64,000 nt of DNA, taken from the NCBI GenBank assembly GCA_002787815.1, contig PCUY01000062.1, positions 1-64,000 on the forward strand, written 5' to 3'. The notes below the pieces were generated by a model, which saw only the letters and a list, made by a program, of their open reading frames with translations, was not told where the DNA came from and did not search any database. The translations under genes were made by a program, and so were the position numbers. Shown piece after piece: positions 1 through 8,241 of this stretch. Position 1 is the stretch's first letter; every line of letters begins with the position of its first letter. Source of the stretch: Bacteroidetes bacterium CG12_big_fil_rev_8_21_14_0_65_60_17 (GTDB lineage Bacteria > Bacteroidota > Rhodothermia > Rhodothermales > UBA10348).

Positions 1-31
1 GCACGCTGGTTCTTCAACGGACTTCCAAGGG
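1..31. repeat. End of a palindromic repeat copy running off the window
   Basis: The first 24 bases match the right end of the element at 4260-4422 with a single mismatch (GCACGCTGGTTC then TCAACGGACTTC). Read inward this is the same GGAAGTCCGTTGA end found twice there, so another copy begins here and continues outside the window. The TGA stop of the GT2 gene (14-16) and its last codons lie inside this repeat end. Confidence 0.7.
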
Positions 32-1123
32 GCGCGCCTGTTCCAGGCGGGTGAACGTGCGCCGGCCGCGCAGAATGTAGTGCCAGGCGAGCGTGCCGCG
101 CCATGGGAGGGGAGCGGCGGAGCCAGCTGCGGGGCGCGCCGCGCTGTAGCGGCTTTTCAAACGGTGAGCTGCCCAGTACGCTCTCGGTATGGCCAGTGCT
201 TCCTGCCATCGCCCCCCCAGCGCGGCGCGCCCCGCAGCCAGCATGTCGAGCGGCGTCCGCAGCACCAGAATGCGGTAGAATGGCCCCGGGCCGAAGCGGC
301 CCGGCGGCAGATTCTTGTACAGCATGAGGAGGTTGTTGCGGAAATTCAGGAACGTCTTGTCCGGGCTTCCCTGTGGGAGCGATGCGCCGCCGATATGGAA
401 GACCCGGCTGCCCGGTTCAACACCTACGCGCCATGTGCGCGCTGCGGGCTCTGAACCGACGTGCAAGTCGGCGTGCGAGCGCCGGTGCTGCAGTCGCCAG
501 CAGAGATCAATTTCCTCCATGTGCATGACGAACTCCTCATCAAACCCGCCCGAAACGTCCCATGCCTGGCGCCTGATCATGAGCGCCGCACCGGTCGCCC
601 AGAATGCGTGACGGGCATCATCATATTGCCCTTCGTCCCGCTCCATGGTAAAGAGCACCCGTCCGCGCGTGAACGGGTATCCAAGCGCGTCCATGAATCC
701 GCCGGCGGCACCTGCATACTCGAATGCGCCGCGGTCGTCATGCCGCAGCAGCTTCGGTTGCACGGCGACCAGATCCGGTTCGGACTCCATCCTGGCCACA
801 AGCGGGCGCAACCAGTCGGACGGTACCTCCACGTCGTTGTTCAGGAAGACATAATAGTCGGCCTGGAGCGCCTGAACACGCGCATCCCGCACGGCTTCGT
901 TGTTGCCGCGGGCAAATGCCCAGTTTTCGGCGTGCGTTACGACATGAACGCGGGGAAAGCGTTGCCGCACCCAGGCCGCCGAGCCGTCGGTCGATGCATT
1001 GTCGGCGAGCACCACCTCGAAATCGGGGTAGTCTGTCGCCATGACGCTCGGCAGGCACGACTTCAGCAGCGGAAGGGCATTCCACGACACAATGACGATG
1101 ACGACGCGGGGAGTGTGGCTCAT
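14..1123 (-). CDS. Family 2 glycosyltransferase (rhamnosyl/GlcNAc-transferase-like)
   Basis: This 369-aa protein opens with the GT-A nucleotide-sugar fold: VVIVIVSWNALPLL at residues 7-20, then LADNASTDGS and the metal-binding LNNDVEVPSDW region. It resembles the WbbL/RfbF-type transferases that extend surface glycans or lipid-linked sugars. The donor and acceptor cannot be read from the sequence. The ATG at 1123 is chosen because it overlaps the rnhB stop (ATGA) and directly precedes the first beta strand; upstream codons only repeat rnhB in another frame. It is the last gene of the hydrolase-murF-rnhB-GT2 operon. Its final codons LEVR-stop are written by the end of the palindromic repeat, so an insertion may have replaced the original C-terminus. 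Cytoplasmic or membrane-associated. Confidence 0.85.
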   Translation of the reverse strand: MSHTPRVVIVIVSWNALPLLKSCLPSVMATDYPDFEVVLADNASTDGSAAWVRQRFPRVHVVTHAENWAFARGNNEAVRDARVQALQADYYVFLNNDVEVPSDWLRPLVARMESEPDLVAVQPKLLRHDDRGAFEYAGAAGGFMDALGYPFTRGRVLFTMERDEGQYDDARHAFWATGAALMIRRQAWDVSGGFDEEFVMHMEEIDLCWRLQHRRSHADLHVGSEPAARTWRVGVEPGSRVFHIGGASLPQGSPDKTFLNFRNNLLMLYKNLPPGRFGPGPFYRILVLRTPLDMLAAGRAALGGRWQEALAIPRAYWAAHRLKSRYSAARPAAGSAAPLPWRGTLAWHYILRGRRTFTRLEQARPLEVR

Positions 1124-1770
1124 TCCAGACGAAAGGATGTGCGATGCATGGGAGATGGTCCATGAGCCCGGAGCGCTTCGTAGTGGGCCTTTGTGGGATA
1201 TCCCACGTTCGTATCCCACCCATAGCACGGCCAGCGGGTGTGATATTCGTGCATGATGGCATCGCGATGCGTTTTGGCCAGGATGGACGCGGCCGCAATG
1301 GACCGGCTCCGGGCATCGCCACCGATCACGGTCTTCGAAGGACACGGGCACGACGGAATGAGGGTTCGTCCGTCAATGAGCGCGTAGTCCGGCCTGGTGT
1401 CGAGCGCCACGAGTGCACGCCGCATGGCTTCCATGGACGCCCAGAGGATGTTGAGCTTATCGATTTCGACCGGACTGCACGCCGCGACAGCCCAGGCAAC
1501 TGCTTCGTGCCTGATGGCAGTGGCCAGCTTCTCCCGCCGATCGGCGGACAGCGCCTTGGAGTCGGTGACGCCTGCCAGGGGATCCGACGCACCCTGCCCC
1601 GCACTGCTCTCCATGGGCAGTATGATCTCCATGGGCAGAATGACCGCGGCGGCCACCACGGGGCCCGCCAGGCATCCGCGGCCCGCTTCATCGGTACCGG
1701 CAATGGCGCCGTACCCGCGCTCGTGCAGGAAGCGCTCCATTTCCATCGTTGTGCCGTGTGTGGCGATCAT
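1120..1770 (-). CDS. rnhB: Ribonuclease HII
   Basis: A 216-aa enzyme that cuts the RNA strand of RNA-DNA hybrids and initiates removal of single ribonucleotides from DNA. The diagnostic GTDEAGRGCLAGPVVAAAV block is at residues 25-43 and carries the first two acidic catalytic residues (D27, E28). The later DYALIDGRTLI supplies another acidic residue, and SRSIAAASILAKTHRD is the usual C-terminal signature. The start at 1770 overlaps the murF stop as TGATG. ATGs at codons 9 and 11 are equally compatible with the domain start, so the N-terminus may be 8-10 residues shorter. Length is normal for the family. Translationally coupled to murF and the GT2 gene. Confidence 0.95.
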   Translation of the reverse strand: MIATHGTTMEMERFLHERGYGAIAGTDEAGRGCLAGPVVAAAVILPMEIILPMESSAGQGASDPLAGVTDSKALSADRREKLATAIRHEAVAWAVAACSPVEIDKLNILWASMEAMRRALVALDTRPDYALIDGRTLIPSCPCPSKTVIGGDARSRSIAAASILAKTHRDAIMHEYHTRWPCYGWDTNVGYPTKAHYEALRAHGPSPMHRTSFRLE

Positions 1771-3401
1771 CAGGATGCCTCCGTGTACTGATCCGGCAGA
1801 TCATTTTCGTAGAGCACTGTATCGCCTGGCTTCGCGTTGCGGGTGAGCCAGGCACGCGCATCGAACAGCGTCCGCACCGTGACAATGCCCTCGTCCGGAA
1901 AGCCGGCACGTCGCAGCCCCTCCGCAATGGGGCGTGTGCGATCCGCGCCAACGAGCACGACGGTATCGACACGCAATGCCATATAGGCGCCCCAGGCTCG
2001 ATTTTCCTCCTCCTCGACAGCGCCCAGTTCCACCATGCCGGGAGTGATCACGATACGCTGCCCGCTGGTAAAGTGGGAAAGCACGTCGACGGCGCTGCGT
2101 GCGCCAACGGGATTGCTGTTGAAGGCATCGTCCAGCACAGTCAGCCCTCCGGGATCATGGCGCAGTTCGAGCCGGTGGGGAACGGGTTGCAGCCGACGGA
2201 AGGCGGGGGCCATCTGACGCAGCGTGAGACCGGATGCATGGCCGACGGCAAGCGCCAGCAGCATGTTCGTGATATTGTGTGCGCCGAGCAGGCGTGTCTC
2301 GATCCGCACGCGGTCACGCCGAAACACGACATCAAATGCGCACCCACAGGCGTCATAACGCACGTTCTCAGCCCGGATGTCAGCCTCTTCGTGTCCTGCA
2401 GCCGATACGTATATATAATGTACATCCTCCTCTGCGCGCATGGATGCTACGTGTTTGTCGTCCCAGTTGAGAATGGCCGTTCCACCGCGTGGCAGGAACC
2501 GGAGCAGACTTCCCTTTTCCCGGGCAATGGCCTCCACACTGCCCATTGTCGCCAGATGCGCTTTTCCGACCGAGGTCACGACCGCGATGTCGGGTCGTGC
2601 TATCTCGCACAGGGCTGTAATGTCACCGCTGTGCCTGGTGCCCATCTCAAGCACGAGCCATCGATGGTCGTCCTCGAGCATATTATTCACGACGCGGCAT
2701 ATGCCCATGGGCGTATTGAAACTCCCAGGAGAAGCCAGTACCGGATGGCGCTGTGAGAGCATCTCCCGGATGGCAAATTTTGTCGAAGTCTTCCCGTACG
2801 AACCGGTAATGGCCACAATTCCCAAATCGGGTCGATGCGCAAGCCGCGTCTGTGCCTGCCGTATGAACCCCTGGTGGACGCGCCGCTCCAGGGGAACGTT
2901 CACAGCGAGAGCCGTGGCGACGGCAACTGGCGCCAGAAGGTCGGCCGCCAGCAGAAATGCCAGCAACGCCAGTGGTGGATGGCTGCTCAGAGCCGCTGCC
3001 ACGAAGGTGGATACCAGCAGTGTGACCAATACGGATGTCACGGCGAGCCGCTTCATTCGGGGCGTCCAGGCGAGCGCCTTCTTCGGCCGGTCCCGCCGGT
3101 AGCGTCTCGATGACATGAATGCCACGGCCCAGGCGGAAAACAGTCCGGCAAGGGCAGGGCCGGTGGGCTTCAGAACAACAAGAATCACGAGCAGCAGCGT
3201 GCCGACGGCATGGCTCCATCTCAGGACAACATCGAACATGCGCCCGGTTACCCACGCCGCGAAGGGCGCGACCTTGTACCCTTCGAGCTGCGCCATGTGC
3301 AGGAAGAACACCTGGCGGCGGCCGGCACGCCATACGGCAAATGCCGTGGCCAGCGTGCCGGCCGCCGCCAGGAGAAGTGTGGTATGCCACGCAGTAGTCA
3401 T
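1770..3401 (-). CDS. Membrane-anchored MurF-type Mur ligase
   Basis: This 543-aa protein has about 170 N-terminal residues with roughly five hydrophobic helices (near 5-24, 63-78, 81-97, 118-137, 143-166), followed by a complete Mur ligase. The ATP loop ITGSYGKTSTK is at 198-208, LVLEMGTRHSGDI and SVGKAHL follow, then the HNITNMLLALA substrate block, and DDAFNSNPVGAR with GMVELG in the C-terminal domain. MurF joins D-Ala-D-Ala to UDP-MurNAc-tripeptide in peptidoglycan synthesis. Standard MurF proteins are about 450 aa and soluble, so the fused membrane domain is the odd feature. It could be the cell's MurF or a dedicated ligase acting on a lipid-linked or amidated substrate. It overlaps the upstream hydrolase and downstream rnhB genes. 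The C-terminal ENDLPDQYTE recurs in membrane Mur-ligase relatives as I recall them. Confidence 0.8.
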   Translation of the reverse strand: MTTAWHTTLLLAAAGTLATAFAVWRAGRRQVFFLHMAQLEGYKVAPFAAWVTGRMFDVVLRWSHAVGTLLLVILVVLKPTGPALAGLFSAWAVAFMSSRRYRRDRPKKALAWTPRMKRLAVTSVLVTLLVSTFVAAALSSHPPLALLAFLLAADLLAPVAVATALAVNVPLERRVHQGFIRQAQTRLAHRPDLGIVAITGSYGKTSTKFAIREMLSQRHPVLASPGSFNTPMGICRVVNNMLEDDHRWLVLEMGTRHSGDITALCEIARPDIAVVTSVGKAHLATMGSVEAIAREKGSLLRFLPRGGTAILNWDDKHVASMRAEEDVHYIYVSAAGHEEADIRAENVRYDACGCAFDVVFRRDRVRIETRLLGAHNITNMLLALAVGHASGLTLRQMAPAFRRLQPVPHRLELRHDPGGLTVLDDAFNSNPVGARSAVDVLSHFTSGQRIVITPGMVELGAVEEEENRAWGAYMALRVDTVVLVGADRTRPIAEGLRRAGFPDEGIVTVRTLFDARAWLTRNAKPGDTVLYENDLPDQYTEAS

Positions 3402-4207
3402 GGTGTGTACATAGGCTGCATCTCCAGTCTTGAAGCCAGGTCTCGAACCGCCGCGGCGACAATGTCCGGCGCGTCAAGTTGAACGTAGTGCCCTGCGCCT
3501 TCCACCTCATGGGCTCCGGCGTCGGGAAGGAGCCGGACCATGGTGTCGATCTGTGCCGGGGTAATGGCCTCATCATGTGCGCCCCGCAGGATGACCGTGG
3601 GGGTCCCAACGCGGGGAAGTACGTTTTCCAGATACGTATTCACGCATCGGATGAAGGTCTCTCGCATGACGCCGCTCGTTGCAGCATAGTCGGAGCTTGA
3701 GAGCGCTCGCCACAGGAGAGAGTGCCTCAGCCAATCCAGTCCGAAATCACGCAGCGGTCGCGGCAGGATGGCAAAGGGAGCTTTCAACGTGCGCGCAAGG
3801 GCCGTTTTCAGGTACCAGGAGGGACGGCGCGGGCGGCGGGTACCGCTCGGTCCCAGGAGAAGGAGAGCCCGCACGCGGTCCGGCGTCGAGGGGCGGGCCA
3901 TGGTGAAGAGTGCGATGCGGCCTCCGTTGGAATGCCCGACGACGAGTACCGGGCCGTCAGTGTGCTCATCGATCACAGCCTGGACCAGGTCGGCATGGCG
4001 GTCCATGTCCCACGGCTCCGCGGGTTCGGGTGCGCTGCCGTGTCCGGGGAAATCCAGCATGACCACACGGAAGTCTGTCGCGAGCAGACGGGCCAGAGGG
4101 CGCATGTGGGCCATCGAACTTCCCCAGCCGTGGAGCAGGAGGACGGTCGGGCCAGCCTCCTTTCCGAGGACCTCGACCGGCAGTCCATCTGAAATTCGTT
4201 GTGCCAA
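3398..4207 (-). CDS. Alpha/beta hydrolase
   Basis: A predicted 269-aa serine hydrolase of the alpha/beta fold. TVLLLHGWGSS holds the oxyanion turn, VLVVGHSNGGRIAL the nucleophile elbow, ILRGAHDEAITP the acid and VEGAGHYVQLDAP the catalytic histidine. Substrate unknown; it resembles general esterase/lipase-like hydrolases. The start is uncertain. The open frame runs upstream into the palindromic repeat and even the rho gene, which is not credible. A TTG at 4207 preceded by AGAAGG nine bases away gives a sensible N-terminus (LAQRISDGLPVEVL). It is the first gene of the operon with the Mur ligase and overlaps it by 4 nt (ATGA). That association hints at a role in cell-envelope metabolism, which is inference. 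Confidence 0.8.
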   Translation of the reverse strand: MAQRISDGLPVEVLGKEAGPTVLLLHGWGSSMAHMRPLARLLATDFRVVMLDFPGHGSAPEPAEPWDMDRHADLVQAVIDEHTDGPVLVVGHSNGGRIALFTMARPSTPDRVRALLLLGPSGTRRPRRPSWYLKTALARTLKAPFAILPRPLRDFGLDWLRHSLLWRALSSSDYAATSGVMRETFIRCVNTYLENVLPRVGTPTVILRGAHDEAITPAQIDTMVRLLPDAGAHEVEGAGHYVQLDAPDIVAAAVRDLASRLEMQPMYTP

Positions 4208-4259
4208 GCCGCGATACCTTCTATATTCCGTATGTACTGATTCTTCTTCCTTCCGCCCT

Positions 4260-4422
4260 GGAAGTCCGTTGAAAAGCCATCGCACACCCGTACGCGGCGG
4301 CGAAACGCCATCTGCTGCGTTGTCCCTCCTTCGAATAGCGCTGCTATTCGGCGTCGGGACGCCTTGCATCTGACATTCCGGCGCTCGCGTCCAGGCGCAC
4401 GCTGGTTCATCAACGGACTTCT
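4260..4422. repeat. Long palindromic intergenic repeat
   Basis: The left end GGAAGTCCGTTGAAAAGCC (4260-4278) is mirrored by TTCATCAACGGACTTC (4407-4422). The centre holds a perfect CGAATAGC-GCT-GCTATTCG hairpin (4332-4350). An internal pair ATCTGCTGCGTTG / GCCTTGCATCTG resembles interspersed palindromes I recall from delta- and gammaproteobacterial genomes. The window's first 31 bases are the end of another copy. It sits between the divergent hydrolase operon and rho, so it may be transcribed in the 5' leader of either. No transposase is nearby, consistent with a non-autonomous element. Confidence 0.75.
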
Positions 4423-4472
4423 GGAAGGCCCGTTTCGTCGTTGGTCCGGAAGATAACCAATCCCAGCAGGTA

Positions 4473-5606
4473 ATGGCTCGCAATTCGAATCCGAAGACCT
4501 TTTCAGGCATCCTTGAACTCATTGGCGGCAAGAAATTCGGTTTCATCCGTCAATTCCAGTCCGACATCCCCAAGGGTGACAGCGACCCGTTCTGCTCTCC
4601 GAACGTGATCAACAAGCACAAGCTGCGCGACGGCGTGGTGCTGGAGGGCACGTTGCGACCGGGTCGCAAGGGCGATATGCAGGTTCACCACATTGACAAA
4701 GTCATGGGTGTCAGCCTGGACGAGTGGACGAACAACCGCAAATTCGAGAAGGGAAACACCATTTTCCCGGATGAAAAACTGAACCTTGTCACGTCGCCGG
4801 GCAATTTCACACAGCGCGTCATTGATCTGGTGGTCCCCATCGGCAAGGGGCAGCGTGCCCTCATTGTGGCGCCACCCAGGACGGGAAAGACATTCATCCT
4901 GAAGGAAATTGCGGCAGCCATCACGAAGAACCATCCGGAGGTGGACCTGGTGGCGCTGCTTGTGGATGAGCGTCCAGAAGAGGTAACCGACTTTCGACGC
5001 TCGACGTCCGCCACGTTGTTCGCAAGCTCAAATGACCGGGAAGAGGACAATCATATCCGCGTGTCCCAGCTCTCGCTGGAGTACGCCAAGCGCCTGGTTG
5101 AGCTCGGACGTGACGTGGTCATCCTGCTCGATTCCCTGACGCGTCTCGGCCGCAACTTCAATATTTACAGTGAAGGCAGCGGGCGCACGCTTTCCGGCGG
5201 CCTCGATGCCCGTGCGCTGACCATCCCCCGCAAACTGTTCGGTGCAGCCCGCAATATCGAGGGTGGCGGTTCGTTGACGCTGATAGCCACCGCCCTTGTT
5301 GACACGGGATCGCGCATGGACGAGGTGATTTTCGAAGAATTCAAGGGCACGGGCAACGCGGAGATCGTACTGGACCGTGAAATGGCGAACAAACGCATTT
5401 ATCCGGCCATCAACCTGCGAAAGAGCGGTACGCGGAACGAGGAGATCCTGATCGGGGAGCAGATTGAGCAGCACCGGCGGCTCATGCGCGTACTCAACAG
5501 TCGAAGCCCTCTCGACGCCATGCAGGCCCTCCTGCGCCACATGCAGCAGTCGCCGACGAACGAGCAGCTCCTGAACGATCTGATTCCGACCACATCGGAC
5601 GTATAG
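4473..5606 (+). CDS. rho: Transcription termination factor Rho
   Basis: This 377-aa RNA-dependent ATPase forms a hexameric ring that loads on nascent RNA and terminates transcription. Residues 8-80 are the cold-shock-like RNA-binding fold (FSGILELIGGKKFGFIR, then GVVLEGTLRPGRKGDM). The ATPase core follows: Walker A VAPPRTGKTF near 130, VDERPEEVTDFRR, Walker B VVILLDSLTRLGRNFN, then SGGLDARAL and the Q-loop/R-loop region GTGNAEIVLDR. The protein is compact. It lacks the N-terminal helix-bundle and the large N-terminal insertion common in Bacteroidota Rho. The ATG at 4473 has only a weak AGCAGG upstream; no better start lies inside the conserved fold. Confidence 0.95.
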   Translation: MARNSNPKTFSGILELIGGKKFGFIRQFQSDIPKGDSDPFCSPNVINKHKLRDGVVLEGTLRPGRKGDMQVHHIDKVMGVSLDEWTNNRKFEKGNTIFPDEKLNLVTSPGNFTQRVIDLVVPIGKGQRALIVAPPRTGKTFILKEIAAAITKNHPEVDLVALLVDERPEEVTDFRRSTSATLFASSNDREEDNHIRVSQLSLEYAKRLVELGRDVVILLDSLTRLGRNFNIYSEGSGRTLSGGLDARALTIPRKLFGAARNIEGGGSLTLIATALVDTGSRMDEVIFEEFKGTGNAEIVLDREMANKRIYPAINLRKSGTRNEEILIGEQIEQHRRLMRVLNSRSPLDAMQALLRHMQQSPTNEQLLNDLIPTTSDV

Positions 5607-5767
5607 GGGAAGTCTCGGCTCGCCGTGGTGCGGGATTCTTTCCGTTGAGGTTACGATTGCGGTTGTTCGGGGTCTGATGGGTGACAAATCATTCAAGAAC
5701 CCCGTCTCTGCATCGAAATCATCACACAGGGTCGGCGGCCTGTATGCCAACACATGCGTGCTGAAAC

Positions 5768-6490
5768 ATGTCCCTGGTCCCTGTTCCTTTCGAATCTGCG
5801 TCTCCACTTCGACTTTGGCCCGAGAGCGAGAGGCCGCGGGAGCGCCTGTTCCTTCGCGGGCCGTCGGCGCTCTCCGACGCCGAATTGTTGGCCATTGTCC
5901 TGGGAAGCGGTGTCCGGGGGCGACAGGGTTCGCTAACGGCCATGAGTCTGGCCCGCCAGGTCCTCTCGCGCTACGGCTCATTGCGCCTCACGGCAGCACG
6001 CGAGGCCCGGGAGTTCACGGGCGTAGACGGTGTGGGGCCGGCGCGGGCCGCCCGTCTGGCGGCGACCTTTGAGTTGGGAAGAAGAGTTGGATCGGCGCCG
6101 CGGTCGGCGCAGGTGGCCCTGCGCCGGCCCCACGACGTCTACGCCCATTTCGGGCATCGCATCCGGGATCTCCATCGCGAGGTGTTCCTTGTCGTACTCC
6201 TGAACACAGCACACCGCTGCATCGGGGAATTCACCGCGTCGGAGGGCGGACTCGCCGCAAGCGTGGTCGAACCTCGGCTGGTGTTTCGCCGGGCCATCCT
6301 GGACCATGCGGCCGCCGTCATCTGTCTGCACAACCATCCATCCGGAAATCCGGAGCCGAGCCGGGAGGACTGCCAGATTACGCGGCAACTCGTGGAGGCG
6401 GGCCGGGTTGTCGGCATACCGCTCAGGGATCACCTGATTGTAGCTGGCGACACCTGGACAAGCCTGGCCGAGCGCGGACTCATCGGTTGA
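5768..6490 (+). CDS. radC: RadC-family JAB/MPN-domain protein
   Basis: A 240-aa member of the RadC family. The N-terminal part (residues 20-100) has PRERLFLRGPSALSDAELLAIVLGSG and a helix-hairpin-helix-like FTGVDGVGPARAARLAA segment that could bind DNA. The C-terminal JAMM metalloprotease fold has the zinc motif HNHPSGNPEPSREDCQ with an upstream conserved Glu. RadC was once linked to DNA repair, but the biochemical role is unresolved. Length and motif order are standard. It stands alone between rho and glycyl-tRNA synthetase, with 161 bases of unassigned sequence upstream. Confidence 0.9.
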   Translation: MSLVPVPFESASPLRLWPESERPRERLFLRGPSALSDAELLAIVLGSGVRGRQGSLTAMSLARQVLSRYGSLRLTAAREAREFTGVDGVGPARAARLAATFELGRRVGSAPRSAQVALRRPHDVYAHFGHRIRDLHREVFLVVLLNTAHRCIGEFTASEGGLAASVVEPRLVFRRAILDHAAAVICLHNHPSGNPEPSREDCQITRQLVEAGRVVGIPLRDHLIVAGDTWTSLAERGLIG

Positions 6491-6612
6491 CAGAGTTCTG
6501 GGCGTGGGTGCCAAAGCCATTCATGCGCAGGTTTCAACAGCGATTCACCCCGTTTCTTTTTGATGGGAACACGGTGCGGGCTACTTTCGCTGGCTACGCA
6601 TCCCGTGCAAAT

Positions 6613-6652
6613 CCGGGCTATCGGCCCGCAGACCGGGCTATCGGCCCGCAGA
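6613..6652. repeat. Two perfect 20-bp tandem repeats upstream of glyS
   Basis: The 20-bp unit CCGGGCTATCGGCCCGCAGA occurs twice back to back. Each unit can fold as CGGGC/GCCCG, giving two adjacent small hairpins that end 19 bases before the glycyl-tRNA synthetase start. Whether this affects expression is unknown. Confidence 0.6.
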
Positions 6653-6671
6653 ACCAAACCCTGGCGCATCC

Positions 6672-8105
6672 ATGAGTGATCTGTTCGAAAAAATTGTCTC
6701 CCTGTCCAAGCGACGCGGCTTTGTGTTCCAGTCGTCGGAAATCTATGGCGGACTGGCGGCCACCTATGACTACGGTCCGCTCGGGGCGGAACTCAAGCGG
6801 AATCTGACCCAGCGCTGGTGGCAGGCCATGGTATACCGGCACGAGAATGTATCGGGGATCGATGCATCCATCCTCATGCATCCGAGTGTGTGGAAGGCCT
6901 CCGGGCATGTCGATGCCTTCAATGACCCGATGATTGACGACAAAACGTCGAAGAACCGGTACCGGGCGGATCAACTCATCGAGGACCATATTGAGCGGCT
7001 GCGCAAGAAGGGCAAGGACGAGGATGCGGAGCGTGTGTACGAAGCGCTGGTGGCGGCACTGAATTCGGAGAACATGTCACAGGGGCTCTACGACATCATC
7101 ATTTCCGAGGAAATCAAATCGCCCGATTCAGGCGTGGCCGACTGGACGGACGTGCGCCAGTTCAACCTGATGTTCGCCACGCACCTCGGGCCCATCCAGG
7201 AAGCCGACAACAAGATTTACCTGCGACCCGAAACGGCACAGGGCATTTTCGTGAACTTCCACAATGTCAGGGAGACGGCGCGCCATCAGATTCCTTTCGG
7301 CATAGCACAGATCGGCAAGGCGTTCCGCAACGAGATCGTTGCACGCCAGTTCATTTTCAGGATGCGGGAGTTCGAGCAGATGGAAATGCAGTACTTCGTG
7401 AAGCCGGGCGAGCAGATGGAGGCGTTTGAGGCGTGGCGTGAGAAGCGCATGCAGTGGCACGTGGACAACGGCATCCGGGCCGGGAGGCTCCGCTGGCACG
7501 AGCACGAGAAACTGGCGCACTACGCCGATGCGGCGTGGGATATCCAGTATCAATTCCCGATCGGGTGGCAGGAGGTGGAAGGCATCCACAGTCGGACCGA
7601 TTTCGATCTGAAAAGCCACCAGGAACTCTCGGGCAAGAAACTGGAGTACTTCGATCAGCAGACACAGGACCGGTATATACCGTATGTGGTCGAAACGTCG
7701 GCGGGCCTGGACAGGACGTTCCTGATGACGCTCTGCGATGCGTACACGGAAGAAGAGGTGGACGGGGACATGCGGTCGGTGCTGAAATTCCATCCGGCGG
7801 TTGCACCCATCAAGGTCGGTATCCTGCCGCTCGTGAAAAAGCATGGCATGCCCGAGATGGCACACGCCGTGGAGGCCGACCTCCAGGAGCATTTCCACAC
7901 GTTCTACGATGAAAAGGGGGCCATCGGGCGCCGGTACCGCCGTATGGACGAGGTCGGTACGCCCTGGTGTGTCACCATCGACGGCGACTCGGTCGAGGAC
8001 GCTACGGTAACCGTCCGGGATCGCGACTCGATGGCGCAAGACCGGATTCCGGCGGACAACCTGGCCACATACCTCTTTGACAAGCTCCGGAATTGGAAGG
8101 CCTGA
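6672..8105 (+). CDS. glyQS: Glycyl-tRNA synthetase, dimeric type
   Basis: A 477-aa class II aminoacyl-tRNA synthetase that charges tRNA-Gly with glycine in the cytoplasm. It is the single-chain alpha2 form (archaeal, eukaryotic and many-bacterial type), not the alpha2beta2 GlyQ/GlyS type. Recognisable blocks are FVFQSSEIYGGLAATYDYGP at residues 16-35, LRPETAQGIFVNFHN (motif 2 approach), GKAFRNEIVARQFIFRMREF (motif 2), EGIHSRTDFDLKSHQ, and ETSAGLDRTFLMTL (motif 3). The C-terminal anticodon-binding domain starts near IKVGILPLVKK. The ATG at 6672 is directly at the conserved N-terminus. Full length, with no insertion or break. Confidence 0.96.
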   Translation: MSDLFEKIVSLSKRRGFVFQSSEIYGGLAATYDYGPLGAELKRNLTQRWWQAMVYRHENVSGIDASILMHPSVWKASGHVDAFNDPMIDDKTSKNRYRADQLIEDHIERLRKKGKDEDAERVYEALVAALNSENMSQGLYDIIISEEIKSPDSGVADWTDVRQFNLMFATHLGPIQEADNKIYLRPETAQGIFVNFHNVRETARHQIPFGIAQIGKAFRNEIVARQFIFRMREFEQMEMQYFVKPGEQMEAFEAWREKRMQWHVDNGIRAGRLRWHEHEKLAHYADAAWDIQYQFPIGWQEVEGIHSRTDFDLKSHQELSGKKLEYFDQQTQDRYIPYVVETSAGLDRTFLMTLCDAYTEEEVDGDMRSVLKFHPAVAPIKVGILPLVKKHGMPEMAHAVEADLQEHFHTFYDEKGAIGRRYRRMDEVGTPWCVTIDGDSVEDATVTVRDRDSMAQDRIPADNLATYLFDKLRNWKA

Positions 8106-8241
8106 TGGCGTGCTCCACTTCTTCAGCGCACTGTTAATATCTGCGTAATATGGAACGTCCGGCCTGTGGACGGAATTCACGTGATTGCATCCCACCGGTG
8201 CGCCCGGTGGCGATCATCGTTCAAAACAGGAGAGGCCTTCC

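Noticed and set aside
3398-4546. A longer alpha/beta hydrolase starting at 4546
   Set aside because: The added codons cross the palindromic repeat and the start of rho, and add no conserved sequence.
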